Under the pieces are notes generated by a model. The model was not told the origin of the DNA, ran no database searches, and worked only from the letters and a program-made list of their open reading frames with translations. This document shows, in pieces, positions 8,595 through 17,074 of a stretch of 50,498 bases of DNA (its first letter is position 1; each line of letters opens with the position of its first letter). Source of the stretch: Burkholderiales bacterium RIFOXYD12_FULL_59_19 (GTDB lineage Bacteria; Pseudomonadota; Gammaproteobacteria; Burkholderiales; Burkholderiaceae_C); NCBI GenBank assembly GCA_001771065.1, contig MESQ01000053.1, positions 1 through 50,498 of the forward strand, written 5' to 3'. A program made the position numbers and the translations under genes.

Positions 8595-8873
8595 ATGAAA
8601 GCAAGCTGGAACAACATCGTCATTGCCGAGAGTGACGACACCGTGCTGGTGGAAGGCAACCATTACTTTCCCGAAAGCACTTTGAGAAAAGAGTACGTCA
8701 CCTTCAGCAACCACAAAACCAGTTGTGCCTGGAAGGGCCAGGCCAGCTACTCCTCGCTGCTGATCAACGGCGAGATGCTCACCGATGCTGTTTGGTACTA
8801 CCCCGACCCGAAGCCCGAGGCTGACATGGTGCGCGGCCGTGTGGCGTTCGGCAATGCCATCAAGGTGGCATGA
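8595..8873 (+). CDS. DUF427 family protein
   Basis: A 92-aa protein matching the DUF427 fold, a compact all-beta domain. Visible signature: NNIVIAESDDTVLVEGNHYFP at the N-terminus, KTSCAWKGQASY in the middle, and DAVWYYPDPKPEADMVRGRVAFG toward the end. The Cys-Trp-Lys-Gly and YP-P residues are family hallmarks. Function is unknown; single-domain forms are widespread in bacteria. The gene starts 28 bp after DUF924, and its TGA overlaps the next start at 8870. Confidence 0.87.
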   Translation: MKASWNNIVIAESDDTVLVEGNHYFPESTLRKEYVTFSNHKTSCAWKGQASYSSLLINGEMLTDAVWYYPDPKPEADMVRGRVAFGNAIKVA

Positions 8874-9109
8874 CGGCGCTCACCCTCACCAGCGTCAACA
8901 CCAACGTGTACAGCGTGCACCTGGCCGACGGCTCGCACGTTGGCAATCTCAAGCGCATTGGCACGCTCTGGAAGTTCAAGGCTGTGGGTTATGACGCAGC
9001 CGGTGGCGTCGAGCCCGGCGGCGGGCCATTCACCCACTTGCACAACACGGTACTTTCAAAGCCCGATGTGCTGGAACTCAATGCCAGGTTGGGCGGGAGC
9101 ACAGCATGA
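8870..9109 (+). CDS. Small conserved hypothetical protein (79 aa)
   Basis: A 79-aa soluble protein I cannot assign to a named family. It overlaps DUF427 by 4 bp at its start (ATGA) and the radical-SAM gene by 4 bp at its end, which argues strongly that it is a real, co-translated gene. The sequence looks beta-rich (VYSVHLADGSHVGNLKRIG, LWKFKAVGYD) with a Gly-Pro-rich loop (GGVEPGGGP) before a predicted helix. No signal peptide or metal motif is seen. Confidence 0.7.
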   Translation: MTALTLTSVNTNVYSVHLADGSHVGNLKRIGTLWKFKAVGYDAAGGVEPGGGPFTHLHNTVLSKPDVLELNARLGGSTA

Positions 9110-10005
9110 GTGAAATTTTCCCCATCCGTTATGTCAATCCGGTTTTTCGACCGCCGAGCGAGGCCGAGTCGCTGATCCTGCCGGTCACCAACGGCTGCTC
9201 GTGGAATAAGTGCACGTATTGCGAGATGTACACCGCGCCGCAAAAGAAGTTTGGCGTTCGCGACGAGCAGGAAACCCTGGACACCATCCGCCACTGCGGT
9301 GAACAGTTCGCCGGCCAGGTGCAGCGGGTCTTTATCGGTGACGGTGATGCCATGGTGCTGTCCACCCGGCGGCTGATGACTTTGCTTGCCGCCATCAAAA
9401 CCCATCTGCCCAAGGTGCGGCGCATTTCCAGCTACTGCCTGCCGCGCAACCTGCGCCACAAAACCGTGCAGGAACTGCAAGAGTTGCGCGCAGCGGGTTT
9501 GTCGCTGGTGTATGTGGGCGCGGAGTCCGGTGACGATGCCGTGCTGCAACACGTCAGCAAAGGCGAAACCTTTGAGTCCACCCGGGACGCTTTGGACAAG
9601 CTGGGTGCGGCGGGCATCAGCCGCTCGGTGATGTTGCTCAACGGGCTGGGTGGCCGCCAGTTGTCACCGCAGCATGCCACCAACTCAGCCCGCCTGGTCA
9701 ACCTGACCCAGCCAGAATTTCTGGCCACACTGGTGGTGAGTTTTCCGCAGGGCGAGGACCGGTTTCGCCAGGGTTTCCCGCAGTGGGAAGCCCTCAACCA
9801 GCAGGAGCTGTTTGCCGAGATGGCGCAATTTCTGCAGGCGCTGGAACTCAAACGAACCGTGTTTCGCAGCGACCATGCCTCAAATTGGCTGGTGCTCAAG
9901 GGGATTTTGGGCGCGGAAAAAGAGCGTTTGTTGCAGGAAGTCGACAATGCCATGCATCGCCCCGAGTCTGCCAAACTGCGCCCAAACTGGCAGCGCGGGT
10001 TGTAA
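9106..10005 (+). CDS. Radical SAM protein with CX4CX2C cluster motif
   Basis: A 299-aa radical-SAM enzyme. The cluster motif is NGCSWNKCTYCEMY, with cysteines at about residues 31, 36 and 39. The first spacing is four residues, one more than the classic CX3CX2C; I recall similar spacing in a COG1032/Elp3-like subset. Following features fit the TIM barrel: VFIGDGDAMVL, RRISSYCLPRN, LSLVYVGAESGDDAVL (GAESG SAM-binding motif) and ISRSVMLLNGLGG. No B12-binding or SPASM domain is visible. The reaction is unknown. It is co-translated with the upstream small gene, and nothing specific links it to the RiPP locus about 9 kb away. Confidence 0.85.
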   Translation: MSEIFPIRYVNPVFRPPSEAESLILPVTNGCSWNKCTYCEMYTAPQKKFGVRDEQETLDTIRHCGEQFAGQVQRVFIGDGDAMVLSTRRLMTLLAAIKTHLPKVRRISSYCLPRNLRHKTVQELQELRAAGLSLVYVGAESGDDAVLQHVSKGETFESTRDALDKLGAAGISRSVMLLNGLGGRQLSPQHATNSARLVNLTQPEFLATLVVSFPQGEDRFRQGFPQWEALNQQELFAEMAQFLQALELKRTVFRSDHASNWLVLKGILGAEKERLLQEVDNAMHRPESAKLRPNWQRGL

Positions 10006-10040
10006 GCTATCGACACATTCCAAGTTCACTATTCTTAAAC

Positions 10041-10511
10041 ATGCTGAGTCCCTTCAAAAACCTGCTCAACCAATTTTTCATGCCTGACAACGCCCAGGCA
10101 AGCGTCAGTGACGCGCGCAGCCTGCAGTTGGCCACCGCCGTGCTGCTGGTCGAGGTGATGCGTTCCGACACCGCAGTGTCTGCCACAGAGCGCAGTTCTA
10201 CCCTGGCGGCGCTGCGCACCCAATTTGCCTTGAGCGACGATGAACTGGCCCGGCTGCTGGCACAAGCAGAAGACACCGCCAAAGGCGCCAACGACTACTT
10301 TCGCTTTACCAGCGCCATGAACGACCAGTTCACCCAGGCCGAAAAGATCCAGGTGGTGGAACACATGTGGCAGGTGGCCTTTGCCGACGGGCATCTGGAT
10401 GCCAATGAAAACCACCTGATCAGCAAGATTGCCGGTCTGTTACACGTGACCCACGGCGAGTACATTGCGGCCAAGTTACACGCCAGGCAAGCCGCGCAAC
10501 TGGCCGTATAG
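10041..10511 (+). CDS. TerB-like (tellurite resistance TerB family) protein
   Basis: A 156-aa all-helical protein resembling TerB/DjlA-N-type domains: LQLATAVLLVEVMRSDTAVSATERS with the conserved acidic residue, a middle helical pair, and QVVEHMWQVAFADGHLDANENHLISKIAGLLHV, the typical second acidic DGxLDxxE motif. Such domains probably bind metal ions and act as scaffolds; tellurite resistance itself cannot be inferred. It begins 35 bp after the radical-SAM stop and could share its transcript. Confidence 0.8.
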   Translation: MLSPFKNLLNQFFMPDNAQASVSDARSLQLATAVLLVEVMRSDTAVSATERSSTLAALRTQFALSDDELARLLAQAEDTAKGANDYFRFTSAMNDQFTQAEKIQVVEHMWQVAFADGHLDANENHLISKIAGLLHVTHGEYIAAKLHARQAAQLAV

Positions 10512-10543
10512 CGGCAAAAGCGAAGTAGTGGCCTGCGAATTCT

Positions 10544-11155
10544 TCACCCACTGAACCCGGTCATCTCGGGCCCCAGTCCCAGCGCATCAAACACCCGGAT
10601 CGCGGCATAGGCATCGTTGGCGGCGTACACCAGCTGCGCTTCCGACAAGCGCGGATTGGCCCAATTGCTGGTGGCGGCTTTTTTTGATTTGATGAAGCGC
10701 TGCTGGAACAGCACCGCCACCGCGCCTTTGACGCCCATGTCCTTGCGGTAGCCGCGCTCCCGGAACACCGTGTTCAGCTCCAGGATGCCGACGGGCTCCA
10801 CACCCAGTTTTTCAATGATGCGCTTGCGGTCGTCGCGCAGGCCAAAGCCGGCTTTGGCAATACCTCTCAAACGCAGCAGTTCGGCCGCCACGGCGCGGCA
10901 GGCCGGGTCGTGCAACTGGAACACCCAGGCGCGCTCGGGCGTGGACAACTGCAAAATGTGCGGCCCGTCAGACGCTTCACCCACGCGAAAGGTCGGTTTG
11001 GACTCGGTATCAAAACCCCAGGCGCTGGCAACAACCAGTGCGGCAAAGGCGGCTTTGGCCTCGGCTTGTGTGGTCACCAGCGCAATGCGGTCAAGCCCCA
11101 GCCGCGCAAAGGACGGCAGCATGGCAATGGTGTCTTTATCTGGTGTGCTGTGCAT
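10544..11155 (-). CDS. RNase D-like 3'-5' exonuclease (DEDDy family)
   Basis: A 203-aa single-domain DEDD exonuclease. Motif Exo I is WGFDTESKPTF (Asp and Glu metal ligands), Exo II is around IAKAGFGLRDDRKRI, and Exo III is QLVYAANDAYAAIRVFDAL with the Tyr-x3-Asp of the DEDDy class. It lacks the HRDC domains of full RNase D, so it resembles stand-alone 3'-5' exonuclease-domain proteins that trim RNA or DNA ends. Its first codons (ATG at 11155) and upstream region fall inside the left copy of the 40-bp direct repeat that brackets the RiPP region. Confidence 0.85.
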   Translation of the reverse strand: MHSTPDKDTIAMLPSFARLGLDRIALVTTQAEAKAAFAALVVASAWGFDTESKPTFRVGEASDGPHILQLSTPERAWVFQLHDPACRAVAAELLRLRGIAKAGFGLRDDRKRIIEKLGVEPVGILELNTVFRERGYRKDMGVKGAVAVLFQQRFIKSKKAATSNWANPRLSEAQLVYAANDAYAAIRVFDALGLGPEMTGFSG

Positions 11156-11184
11156 GAATAGTTACCCTGATTCTGTGTGTGCTA
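11145..11184. repeat. Left copy of 40-bp direct repeat flanking the RiPP/exporter region
   Basis: These 40 bases match 28091-28130 in the same orientation without gaps, 37 of 40 identical (differences at 11155, 11156 and 11173). The shared core includes TAGTTACCCTGATT and TGTGTGTGCTA. The left copy overlaps the start codon of the exonuclease gene, so the right copy repeats the first bases of that gene with ATG changed to CTG. That pattern suggests this is the original site and the right copy is the duplicate. Confidence 0.8.
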
Positions 11185-11224
11185 ATTTCGGTTAACCTCG
11201 CCGCCTTGACAACAAAGGAACCCC

Positions 11225-11473
11225 ATGAAAAAACTCAACGTCACCATCAAGCTTGAAATGTCGGTCCCGGACGACTGGGAACTGGTTGAAACCTCGGAAG
11301 GTGGCCACGTGTTGAAGCTGCCCAACGGGCAGTTTCTGGACCTTGCCGTCGAGCCGCTGTTTGCCAGCGACCCCGAAGCAACCTGGGCCAGCACCGAAGA
11401 CGACGATGTGCTGAACGACCTGCTCGACATGGTGGAAAGCGAAGAAGTGGCCTACGAGTTCGTCACCCACTGA
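11225..11473 (+). CDS. Small acidic hypothetical protein (82 aa)
   Basis: A small soluble protein with a beta-strand start (KKLNVTIKLEMSVPDDWELVE), a middle HVLKLPNGQFLDLAVEP and a strongly acidic C-terminal third (EATWASTEDDDVLNDLLDMVESEEVAYEFV). A strong ribosome-binding site (AAAGGAA, just upstream of the ATG at 11225) supports expression. I do not recognise the family. It is the first gene inside the left direct repeat and is convergent with the cyclic-nucleotide-domain gene; any link to the exporter is only positional. Confidence 0.7.
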   Translation: MKKLNVTIKLEMSVPDDWELVETSEGGHVLKLPNGQFLDLAVEPLFASDPEATWASTEDDDVLNDLLDMVESEEVAYEFVTH

Positions 11474-11500
11474 ACCCGTCAGCCCGTCGTGGACGGTCCT

Positions 11501-12046
11501 TTAGGCCACGGATGCGCCTGACAAGATACGCATCAAACGGCTAAATCGGTCTCCGGCGAGTGATACCGAATCCAGCAAGCCTTCTTCAAGCTCGTCTTCA
11601 AGAAATTCATCGGAATCCAGGCCAGCAGCCTCGCCGAATTTCATGCGTTTGATGGTGCCGCGCATGCGGTCGGCCAGCAACACCGTGAGCGCACGAAAAA
11701 ATCGCATGCCAAAGCCGGCGTCTTCAGCAAACCGGACCTCCAGCGCGGCTTTGCTCAGCTCCAGCAGTTTCACTGGGCCTTTTGCGGTGACCGTGGCGGA
11801 CGTAGGCGAGCTGTCAACAATGGACATTTCGCCCAGCATCTCACCCGAACCCAGCTCGGCCACGATGCCAATCCCGGCAATGGCCACCTGCATATGGCCG
11901 TCGACCAAAATGTACAGGCGGTCAAGCCGCTCACCCTCGCGGATCAGCACCGTCTGGTCCGTCAAGGTGCGCGCTGTACCGACCTTGCTCATCCACTCCA
12001 CATCGGTGTCGCTCAGCAAGCCAAAAATATAAAGCACTTTGCGCAT
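11501..12046 (-). CDS. Cyclic-nucleotide-binding-domain protein at the end of the NHLM exporter operon
   Basis: A 181-aa protein whose residues ~10-125 form a cNMP-binding/CAP-ED beta-roll: TDQTVLIREGERLDRLYILVDGHMQV, then the phosphate-binding cassette region GSGEMLGEMSIVDSSPTSATVTA. There is no DNA-binding HTH behind it, only an acidic helical tail (LDSDEFLEDELEEGLLD). The classic cassette Arg is not obvious (SPTSATV instead of xxRAATV), so nucleotide binding is doubtful. It lies 32 bp downstream of the NHLM ABC gene on the same strand. From memory, cNMP-domain proteins or domains are recurrent partners of NHLM exporters, suggesting a structural or regulatory role at the transporter. Confidence 0.8.
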   Translation of the reverse strand: MRKVLYIFGLLSDTDVEWMSKVGTARTLTDQTVLIREGERLDRLYILVDGHMQVAIAGIGIVAELGSGEMLGEMSIVDSSPTSATVTAKGPVKLLELSKAALEVRFAEDAGFGMRFFRALTVLLADRMRGTIKRMKFGEAAGLDSDEFLEDELEEGLLDSVSLAGDRFSRLMRILSGASVA

Positions 12047-12078
12047 AAGACCTTACTCCCTAGTTGACAAACATGACG

Positions 12079-14838
12079 TTACAGCAACTGCCGTCTGGCC
12101 AGTTCTGCGAATGTGCCGTTGGCGGCGATCAAGTCCGCGTAACAGCCGGTTTCGATAATTTTCCCGCTTTTGACCACCACGATTCGGTCCGCATGGGTGA
12201 TGGTGGACAACCGATGGGCAATCACCACCCGCGTGATGTCCAGTCGGCGCAGGCTGTCCATCACGATCGCCTGGGTTTTGTTGTCCAGCGCGCTGGTGGC
12301 CTCATCCAGCAGCAAAATAGCGGGCTTGTGCACCAGCGCCCGCGCCAGCAGCAGCCGCTGCCGCTGGCCGCCCGACAGGGTGGCCCCACCCTCTTGCAAC
12401 ACGGTGTGCATACCCATCGGCATCGCTTCGATGTCAGCGTCCAGGCCCACCAGGCGTGCCGCGTCCATGGCTTCTTGCTGGGTAATGCGCACACTGGCAG
12501 CAATGTTGGCAAACAGGCTGCCGGCAAACACGCGCCCGCTTTGCAGCACCACGCCAATGTTGCGGCGCAGCGCCGTCAAATCCAAACCAGCCAGCGGTTT
12601 GCCGTCAAAAAACACCTCACCGCGCTGTGGCAATTCAAACCCCATCATCAGCCGCATCAAGGTCGATTTGCCGCTGCCCGACGGTCCCACAATGGCGACA
12701 AACTGGCCAGGTTCAATGGTCAGCGACAGCCGGTCCAGCAGCGGCGGCCCGTCTTCCCAATACCGAAAAGACACATCGGCAAACTCTATTGCGCCACGCA
12801 GATGACCCGGGGGCTGACGGTGCTGGCCGTTTTCTGGCTCGGCATCAAGCAGCGGCTGCAAGCGCTCCAGCTTTGGCACCACGCCAATGGCTTGCGTCAA
12901 GGCGAGTGTCATGCCAATCAGGGCTGCCAAAAATTGCCCGAATGCGGCGTTAAAGGCCAGTAACTCACCGGCCGACAGCAGCGTGCTTGGCGCATCAGAA
13001 GGCCGGGCAATTTGGCTGGCAGCACTGGTCAACGCTTCGAGCTTTAGGTCAATGGCGGATTGCTTGAGCAGCCAAACCATGCCGGCAAACAACAAGGCAC
13101 TGGCCAGCAGCGGCACACAGGCTTGCACCAGTTCTTGCACATTGGCCATGCGTTGCGCCCTGGCCGTGCGCAGTTTTTGCTGCCGGTAGGCATCGGCCCA
13201 GACGGCAAAGGCGCGCTGCTCCGCTGCCGCCGCGCGCAGCTTGGTCACGCCAATGATGAACTGCAGCACCAGGCCTTCCACCTTGCCCTGATGCCGGGTG
13301 ATTTCGCGCTCCTCACGCAGTTGCAGGGTGCCCAGCCAGGCCGACCCCGCCAGCACCACCAGCACAATCGCCAGCCCAATCAGGCTGAGCTGCCAGCTGT
13401 ACCAGAACATGAGCGCCAGGCTGGCCACAGAAAAAAGCGCCGCCAGCACAGCGGTGGTCACGGTGGCGGACAGCGTCTCGCGAATTTTCTGAATACCCAG
13501 GGTTCTGTCACCCAGATCACCTGCCGTGAATTTCTTGAAAAAACCAATAGGCAGGGTCAGCAGACGGTCAAACAGGGCGGCTTGCAAACGCCCGTCAATG
13601 CGCCCTTCGATGCGCAGCATGGCATAACCCTTGGTGACCTCAAACCCAGCCGCACCGATGGCAGCAGCCAGCAGCGCACCCATCAGTTGCCAATGCTGGG
13701 CATAGGCCGCGCGTGGAATCACCGATTCGACCAGCATACCGGTGGCCACCGGCACCAGCAGACCTAAGGCGGCGGCGGCCACACCCATGGTCAAGAGCAA
13801 GGCTGCATCACGGCTGATGCCCTGTTTGGCAAACTGCCACAAGCCGATGGGCTTGAGGGCACGCCCAGGAAGCCGCGCATACAACATGCTGGCTTCTTTG
13901 CCCAGGGTTTGTGCCACGTTTTCATTCACTGGGACGCAGGCCGCGCTTGCGGGGTCGTACAGTTCGTATCCGCCACCGCGGGTAGGCAACAAACCGACCG
14001 GGCTGCCGTCTTCGCGCACGCCAATCAGCGGGCCGCTGTCATGCAGCCACCAATCCATGCGCAGCAGCACCTTGCGGCTGTGGCTGTCGAGCCCGGCCAG
14101 CAAGGCCTCCAGATCATTGCCCTGAGCCAGCGCGGGTGGCAAGCGCAGATCAATGCCCGCTGCTGCAGCCACCCGGCGCGCCACTTTGACCAGGGCTGGT
14201 TCAAGAACGCCGCTGTCAGACGCGGCGGGCAGCGCGTCGTCAGGCGTCAATACCCGGGCCAGGCCGTCAAGCCCGTGCGCCAACGCAAGTGTTGAGCTGT
14301 GCCACACATCCGTCAGACCCTTCAGGCGGATTTGGTGGTCATGTTCGATGCGCTGGGCAATGGCATCTGCCGCCTGGGCACACCGCTGCGCCAGCGCGGC
14401 GCCCTGCGGCGCTTCACTTTGAATCGCCCCCGCCTGGTCGAGTTGCTGCCACCAATGCGCCAGCAAGGCTGATGACAGCGCTGTCGGCAAGGCCGCCATC
14501 TGCCGCTCGGCATCGTCAGCGTAGGCAATCTGTGCCTGCAACGCCCCCACGGCCAGCACCTGGCGCCCGGCAATGGCGGGGATGCCGAGCATGATGTCGC
14601 CGGCCACGCATTGCAGCAAAAAGTGGCGCCGCCCGCCATGCCCGTCCTTATCTTCAGGGTCAATGCAAAAAATATTGACACGGCCCTGCAAGATCAGAAA
14701 TACGCCGTTCTCGCCATCCAGGCGCAAGGGCGCAAGGTTGCTGGGCGTGGGCAGGGTGGCTGGCCAATAAGCCGCCAGCTCGGCTGACGCCACCTGTATT
14801 TGGTCGGACGTTGGTGGAAAAGAAGTCGATTGCGGCAT
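12079..14838 (-). CDS. NHLM-type peptide-export ABC transporter, second (non-peptidase) subunit
   Basis: A 919-aa ABC half-transporter of the NHLM bacteriocin-export type. Residues ~1-130 look like a cupin/cNMP-like beta domain (GVFLILQGRVNIFCID, LLQCVAGDIMLGIPA). Residues ~260-345 form a peptidase-like domain without catalytic Cys (WWLHDSGPLIGVREDGSPVGLLP). Six transmembrane helices follow, about residues 350-650, with ALLLTMGVAAAALGLLVPVATGML first. The NBD has intact Walker A GPSGSGKST, signature LSGGQRQR, Walker B AILLLDEATSALD and the VIAHRLST H-loop. It should pair with the C39 subunit encoded 6 bp upstream (14845-17070) to export Nif11-leader peptides. Confidence 0.88.
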   Translation of the reverse strand: MPQSTSFPPTSDQIQVASAELAAYWPATLPTPSNLAPLRLDGENGVFLILQGRVNIFCIDPEDKDGHGGRRHFLLQCVAGDIMLGIPAIAGRQVLAVGALQAQIAYADDAERQMAALPTALSSALLAHWWQQLDQAGAIQSEAPQGAALAQRCAQAADAIAQRIEHDHQIRLKGLTDVWHSSTLALAHGLDGLARVLTPDDALPAASDSGVLEPALVKVARRVAAAAGIDLRLPPALAQGNDLEALLAGLDSHSRKVLLRMDWWLHDSGPLIGVREDGSPVGLLPTRGGGYELYDPASAACVPVNENVAQTLGKEASMLYARLPGRALKPIGLWQFAKQGISRDAALLLTMGVAAAALGLLVPVATGMLVESVIPRAAYAQHWQLMGALLAAAIGAAGFEVTKGYAMLRIEGRIDGRLQAALFDRLLTLPIGFFKKFTAGDLGDRTLGIQKIRETLSATVTTAVLAALFSVASLALMFWYSWQLSLIGLAIVLVVLAGSAWLGTLQLREEREITRHQGKVEGLVLQFIIGVTKLRAAAAEQRAFAVWADAYRQQKLRTARAQRMANVQELVQACVPLLASALLFAGMVWLLKQSAIDLKLEALTSAASQIARPSDAPSTLLSAGELLAFNAAFGQFLAALIGMTLALTQAIGVVPKLERLQPLLDAEPENGQHRQPPGHLRGAIEFADVSFRYWEDGPPLLDRLSLTIEPGQFVAIVGPSGSGKSTLMRLMMGFELPQRGEVFFDGKPLAGLDLTALRRNIGVVLQSGRVFAGSLFANIAASVRITQQEAMDAARLVGLDADIEAMPMGMHTVLQEGGATLSGGQRQRLLLARALVHKPAILLLDEATSALDNKTQAIVMDSLRRLDITRVVIAHRLSTITHADRIVVVKSGKIIETGCYADLIAANGTFAELARRQLL

Positions 14839-14844
14839 GGCGAT

Positions 14845-17070
14845 CTACATGGTTTTGACCAGGCTGGCGTATTCGCCCTGCAAGGCCAGCAGGGTGTCAT
14901 GGGTGCCGCGCTCCACCACCTTGCCATATTTCATGACCAGAATTTCGTCGCAATCGCGGATGGTGGACAGGCGGTGGGCGATGATGATGCAGGCACAGCC
15001 GCGCCGCCGCAGGTGGTCGTCAATGGCTTTCTCGGTCACGGTGTCCAGGGCAGAGGTTGCCTCGTCCAGCACCAGCAACAGGGGGTCGCGCACCAGGGCG
15101 CGGGCAATCTCCAGGCGCTGGCGCTCGCCACCGCTGAAATTGGTGCCGCCCTCATTCACATGCGCATCCAGGCCACTGCGGCGCTGGGCAATCTCAGGCG
15201 CAATCATGGCATCGGCCAGCGCCCGTTGCATGGCTGGCTCGGGCAGGCCGGCATCCCACAAACTCAGGTTGTCGCGCACCGTGCCCTCAAACAAAAACAC
15301 ATCCTGGTCCACATAAGCCGCCGCCATCGCGAAAACGCGATTCGGCACTTGCGCCAGTGGCTTGCCGTCCAGCAACACCTGGCCCGCCGTGGGCTCCAGC
15401 AGGCCGCAGGCGAGCCGCCCCACGGTCGATTTTCCGCTGCCCGACCCGCCCACCAGCGCAATCCGCGCGCCCGGCCGCACCTTGAGCGACAACTGGTTGA
15501 TCAGCGCCGCGTCCAGCGGGCTGTAACCAAAACTCACGTCGCGCAGCTCCAGCTGGCCTTGCAGGCTGGCGGCTGCCTGCAGGTCGTGGGCATCGTGGCT
15601 GTCAGCGCTGGCGGGCAGCGGGTACCGAAACACGTCCGACAAGCGCACCAGCAAGCCCTTGATGGTTTGCAGGTTGCCCACCAGCCCCACCAAGCGGCCC
15701 ACCGGCAGCGTAAAACCTGCCATCAGCAGCTGGAACGCAATCAGGTCGCCCACCGTCATGTCGCCACGCATCACCTGGTAGCCGCCAATGCCCAGTACCG
15801 CCACAACGGTCAAAGCCCCCAACATTGACGGCATCGCGCTTTGCCACACGGTTTGCCCACCCAACGTTTGCTGCGCACCCAAGGCTGATGCCTGGTAGCC
15901 GGCCCAGGTGGCAAACGCGGTGCGCTCGGTACCACTGGCCTTGAGGGTCTCAATGCCGCGAATGGCGCCCACGGTGGCCCCGCCCAGCTTGCCCAGGTCG
16001 TTCACCATGCGCCCGGACGCATCAGCGCGGGTACGCGCCATGTTGTGCAGCATGACAAAGTTCAACGACACCAGGCCAATGCCAATCAGCGCCAGCTTGA
16101 GGTTAAAAAACAGCATCACCAGCGCGTAAAAAAACACTGTGATCAGGTTGAAGAAGTTGGTGGCCAGCTCGCCAGACAGCAGTTTGGCAATTCGCTCACT
16201 GGCGGCAATCCGGTTGGCCACGTCACCAGCCTGGCGTTGGGTGAAAAAACTCATGGGCAGCTTGAGCACATGGGCCAGAAAACTGCTCGACATCGACAGC
16301 GCCAGTTTCAGCTCCAATTTAAGCAGGTAGCGCTGCTGCACCCAGACCAAAAAACCGCGCACCAACACCGTCAGCACCATCGCCAAAATCAGCGGCCGGA
16401 ACCAGTCCTGCTGCCCGCCGATCAGCACCGCATCCACAAACACCTTGGAAAACACCGGCACCAGCACCCCCGGCACCACCAGCAGCAAGCTGGCCAAGGC
16501 CACAAACACCAGCGCCGCATGCGAAAACTGCAAGCGAGTGGCCAGCTCGGCCAACAGCGAAGGCGGCCGCCCGCATTTGGCAAACTCTGGCCCGGGTTCA
16601 AACACCAGCACCACGCCGGTAAAACAATCGGCCAAATCCTGCGGGCTGACCTGGCGCGGCCCGCTGGCCGGATCATTCAAAAACACCACGCCGTCGCGCA
16701 CCCCCTCATAAACCAAAAAATGGTTGAAGTTCCAGTGGATGATGGACGGCACTGGCAAGCTTTGCAGCGCGGCCGGATCGTTCTTGTTAAAGCCACGCGC
16801 CGACATGCCGTGGCGGCGGGCGCATTTGAGGATGTTGCTGGCCTTGCTGCCATTGCGCGACACGCCAGACTCGTTGCGCAGCTCTTCCAGCGGTATCCAG
16901 CGACCGTGGTAGGCCAGCACCATCGCCAGTGAGGCGGCACCACATTCAACGGCTTCCATTTGCAAAATGGTCGGGGTTTTGGCGCGCTTGAGCGCTGGCT
17001 TGGGCAGCGGCAGTGGGCTGGCAGCGGCTGGCGGCGATATGGCCGTTGGAGCGGTGGCGGCCTGCGTCAT
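14845..17070 (-). CDS. NHLM-type C39 peptidase-containing ABC transporter (leader-cleaving exporter)
   Basis: A 741-aa peptidase-containing ABC transporter. The N-terminal C39 domain has the catalytic triad Cys43 (MEAVECGAASLAM), His117 (HWNFNHFLVYEG) and Asp133 (FLNDPASG). Transmembrane helices occupy about residues 185-460, then an NBD with Walker A GGSGSGKST, signature FSGGERQR, Walker B LLLVLDEATSALD and H-loop IIAHRLST. It should remove the leader at a Gly-Gly/Ala-Gly-type site and pump the product across the inner membrane. Its likely substrates are the two Nif11 peptides encoded divergently at 18757-19517. It begins 4 bp downstream of the HlyD stop (operon). Confidence 0.92.
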   Translation of the reverse strand: MTQAATAPTAISPPAAASPLPLPKPALKRAKTPTILQMEAVECGAASLAMVLAYHGRWIPLEELRNESGVSRNGSKASNILKCARRHGMSARGFNKNDPAALQSLPVPSIIHWNFNHFLVYEGVRDGVVFLNDPASGPRQVSPQDLADCFTGVVLVFEPGPEFAKCGRPPSLLAELATRLQFSHAALVFVALASLLLVVPGVLVPVFSKVFVDAVLIGGQQDWFRPLILAMVLTVLVRGFLVWVQQRYLLKLELKLALSMSSSFLAHVLKLPMSFFTQRQAGDVANRIAASERIAKLLSGELATNFFNLITVFFYALVMLFFNLKLALIGIGLVSLNFVMLHNMARTRADASGRMVNDLGKLGGATVGAIRGIETLKASGTERTAFATWAGYQASALGAQQTLGGQTVWQSAMPSMLGALTVVAVLGIGGYQVMRGDMTVGDLIAFQLLMAGFTLPVGRLVGLVGNLQTIKGLLVRLSDVFRYPLPASADSHDAHDLQAAASLQGQLELRDVSFGYSPLDAALINQLSLKVRPGARIALVGGSGSGKSTVGRLACGLLEPTAGQVLLDGKPLAQVPNRVFAMAAAYVDQDVFLFEGTVRDNLSLWDAGLPEPAMQRALADAMIAPEIAQRRSGLDAHVNEGGTNFSGGERQRLEIARALVRDPLLLVLDEATSALDTVTEKAIDDHLRRRGCACIIIAHRLSTIRDCDEILVMKYGKVVERGTHDTLLALQGEYASLVKTM

Positions 17071-17074
17071 CGGT

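Noticed and set aside
9106..10005. Radical-SAM protein as the maturase for the Nif11 peptides
   Set aside because: It lies outside the direct repeats, about 9 kb away, in a separate conserved group, and lacks a visible SPASM or peptide-recognition domain.
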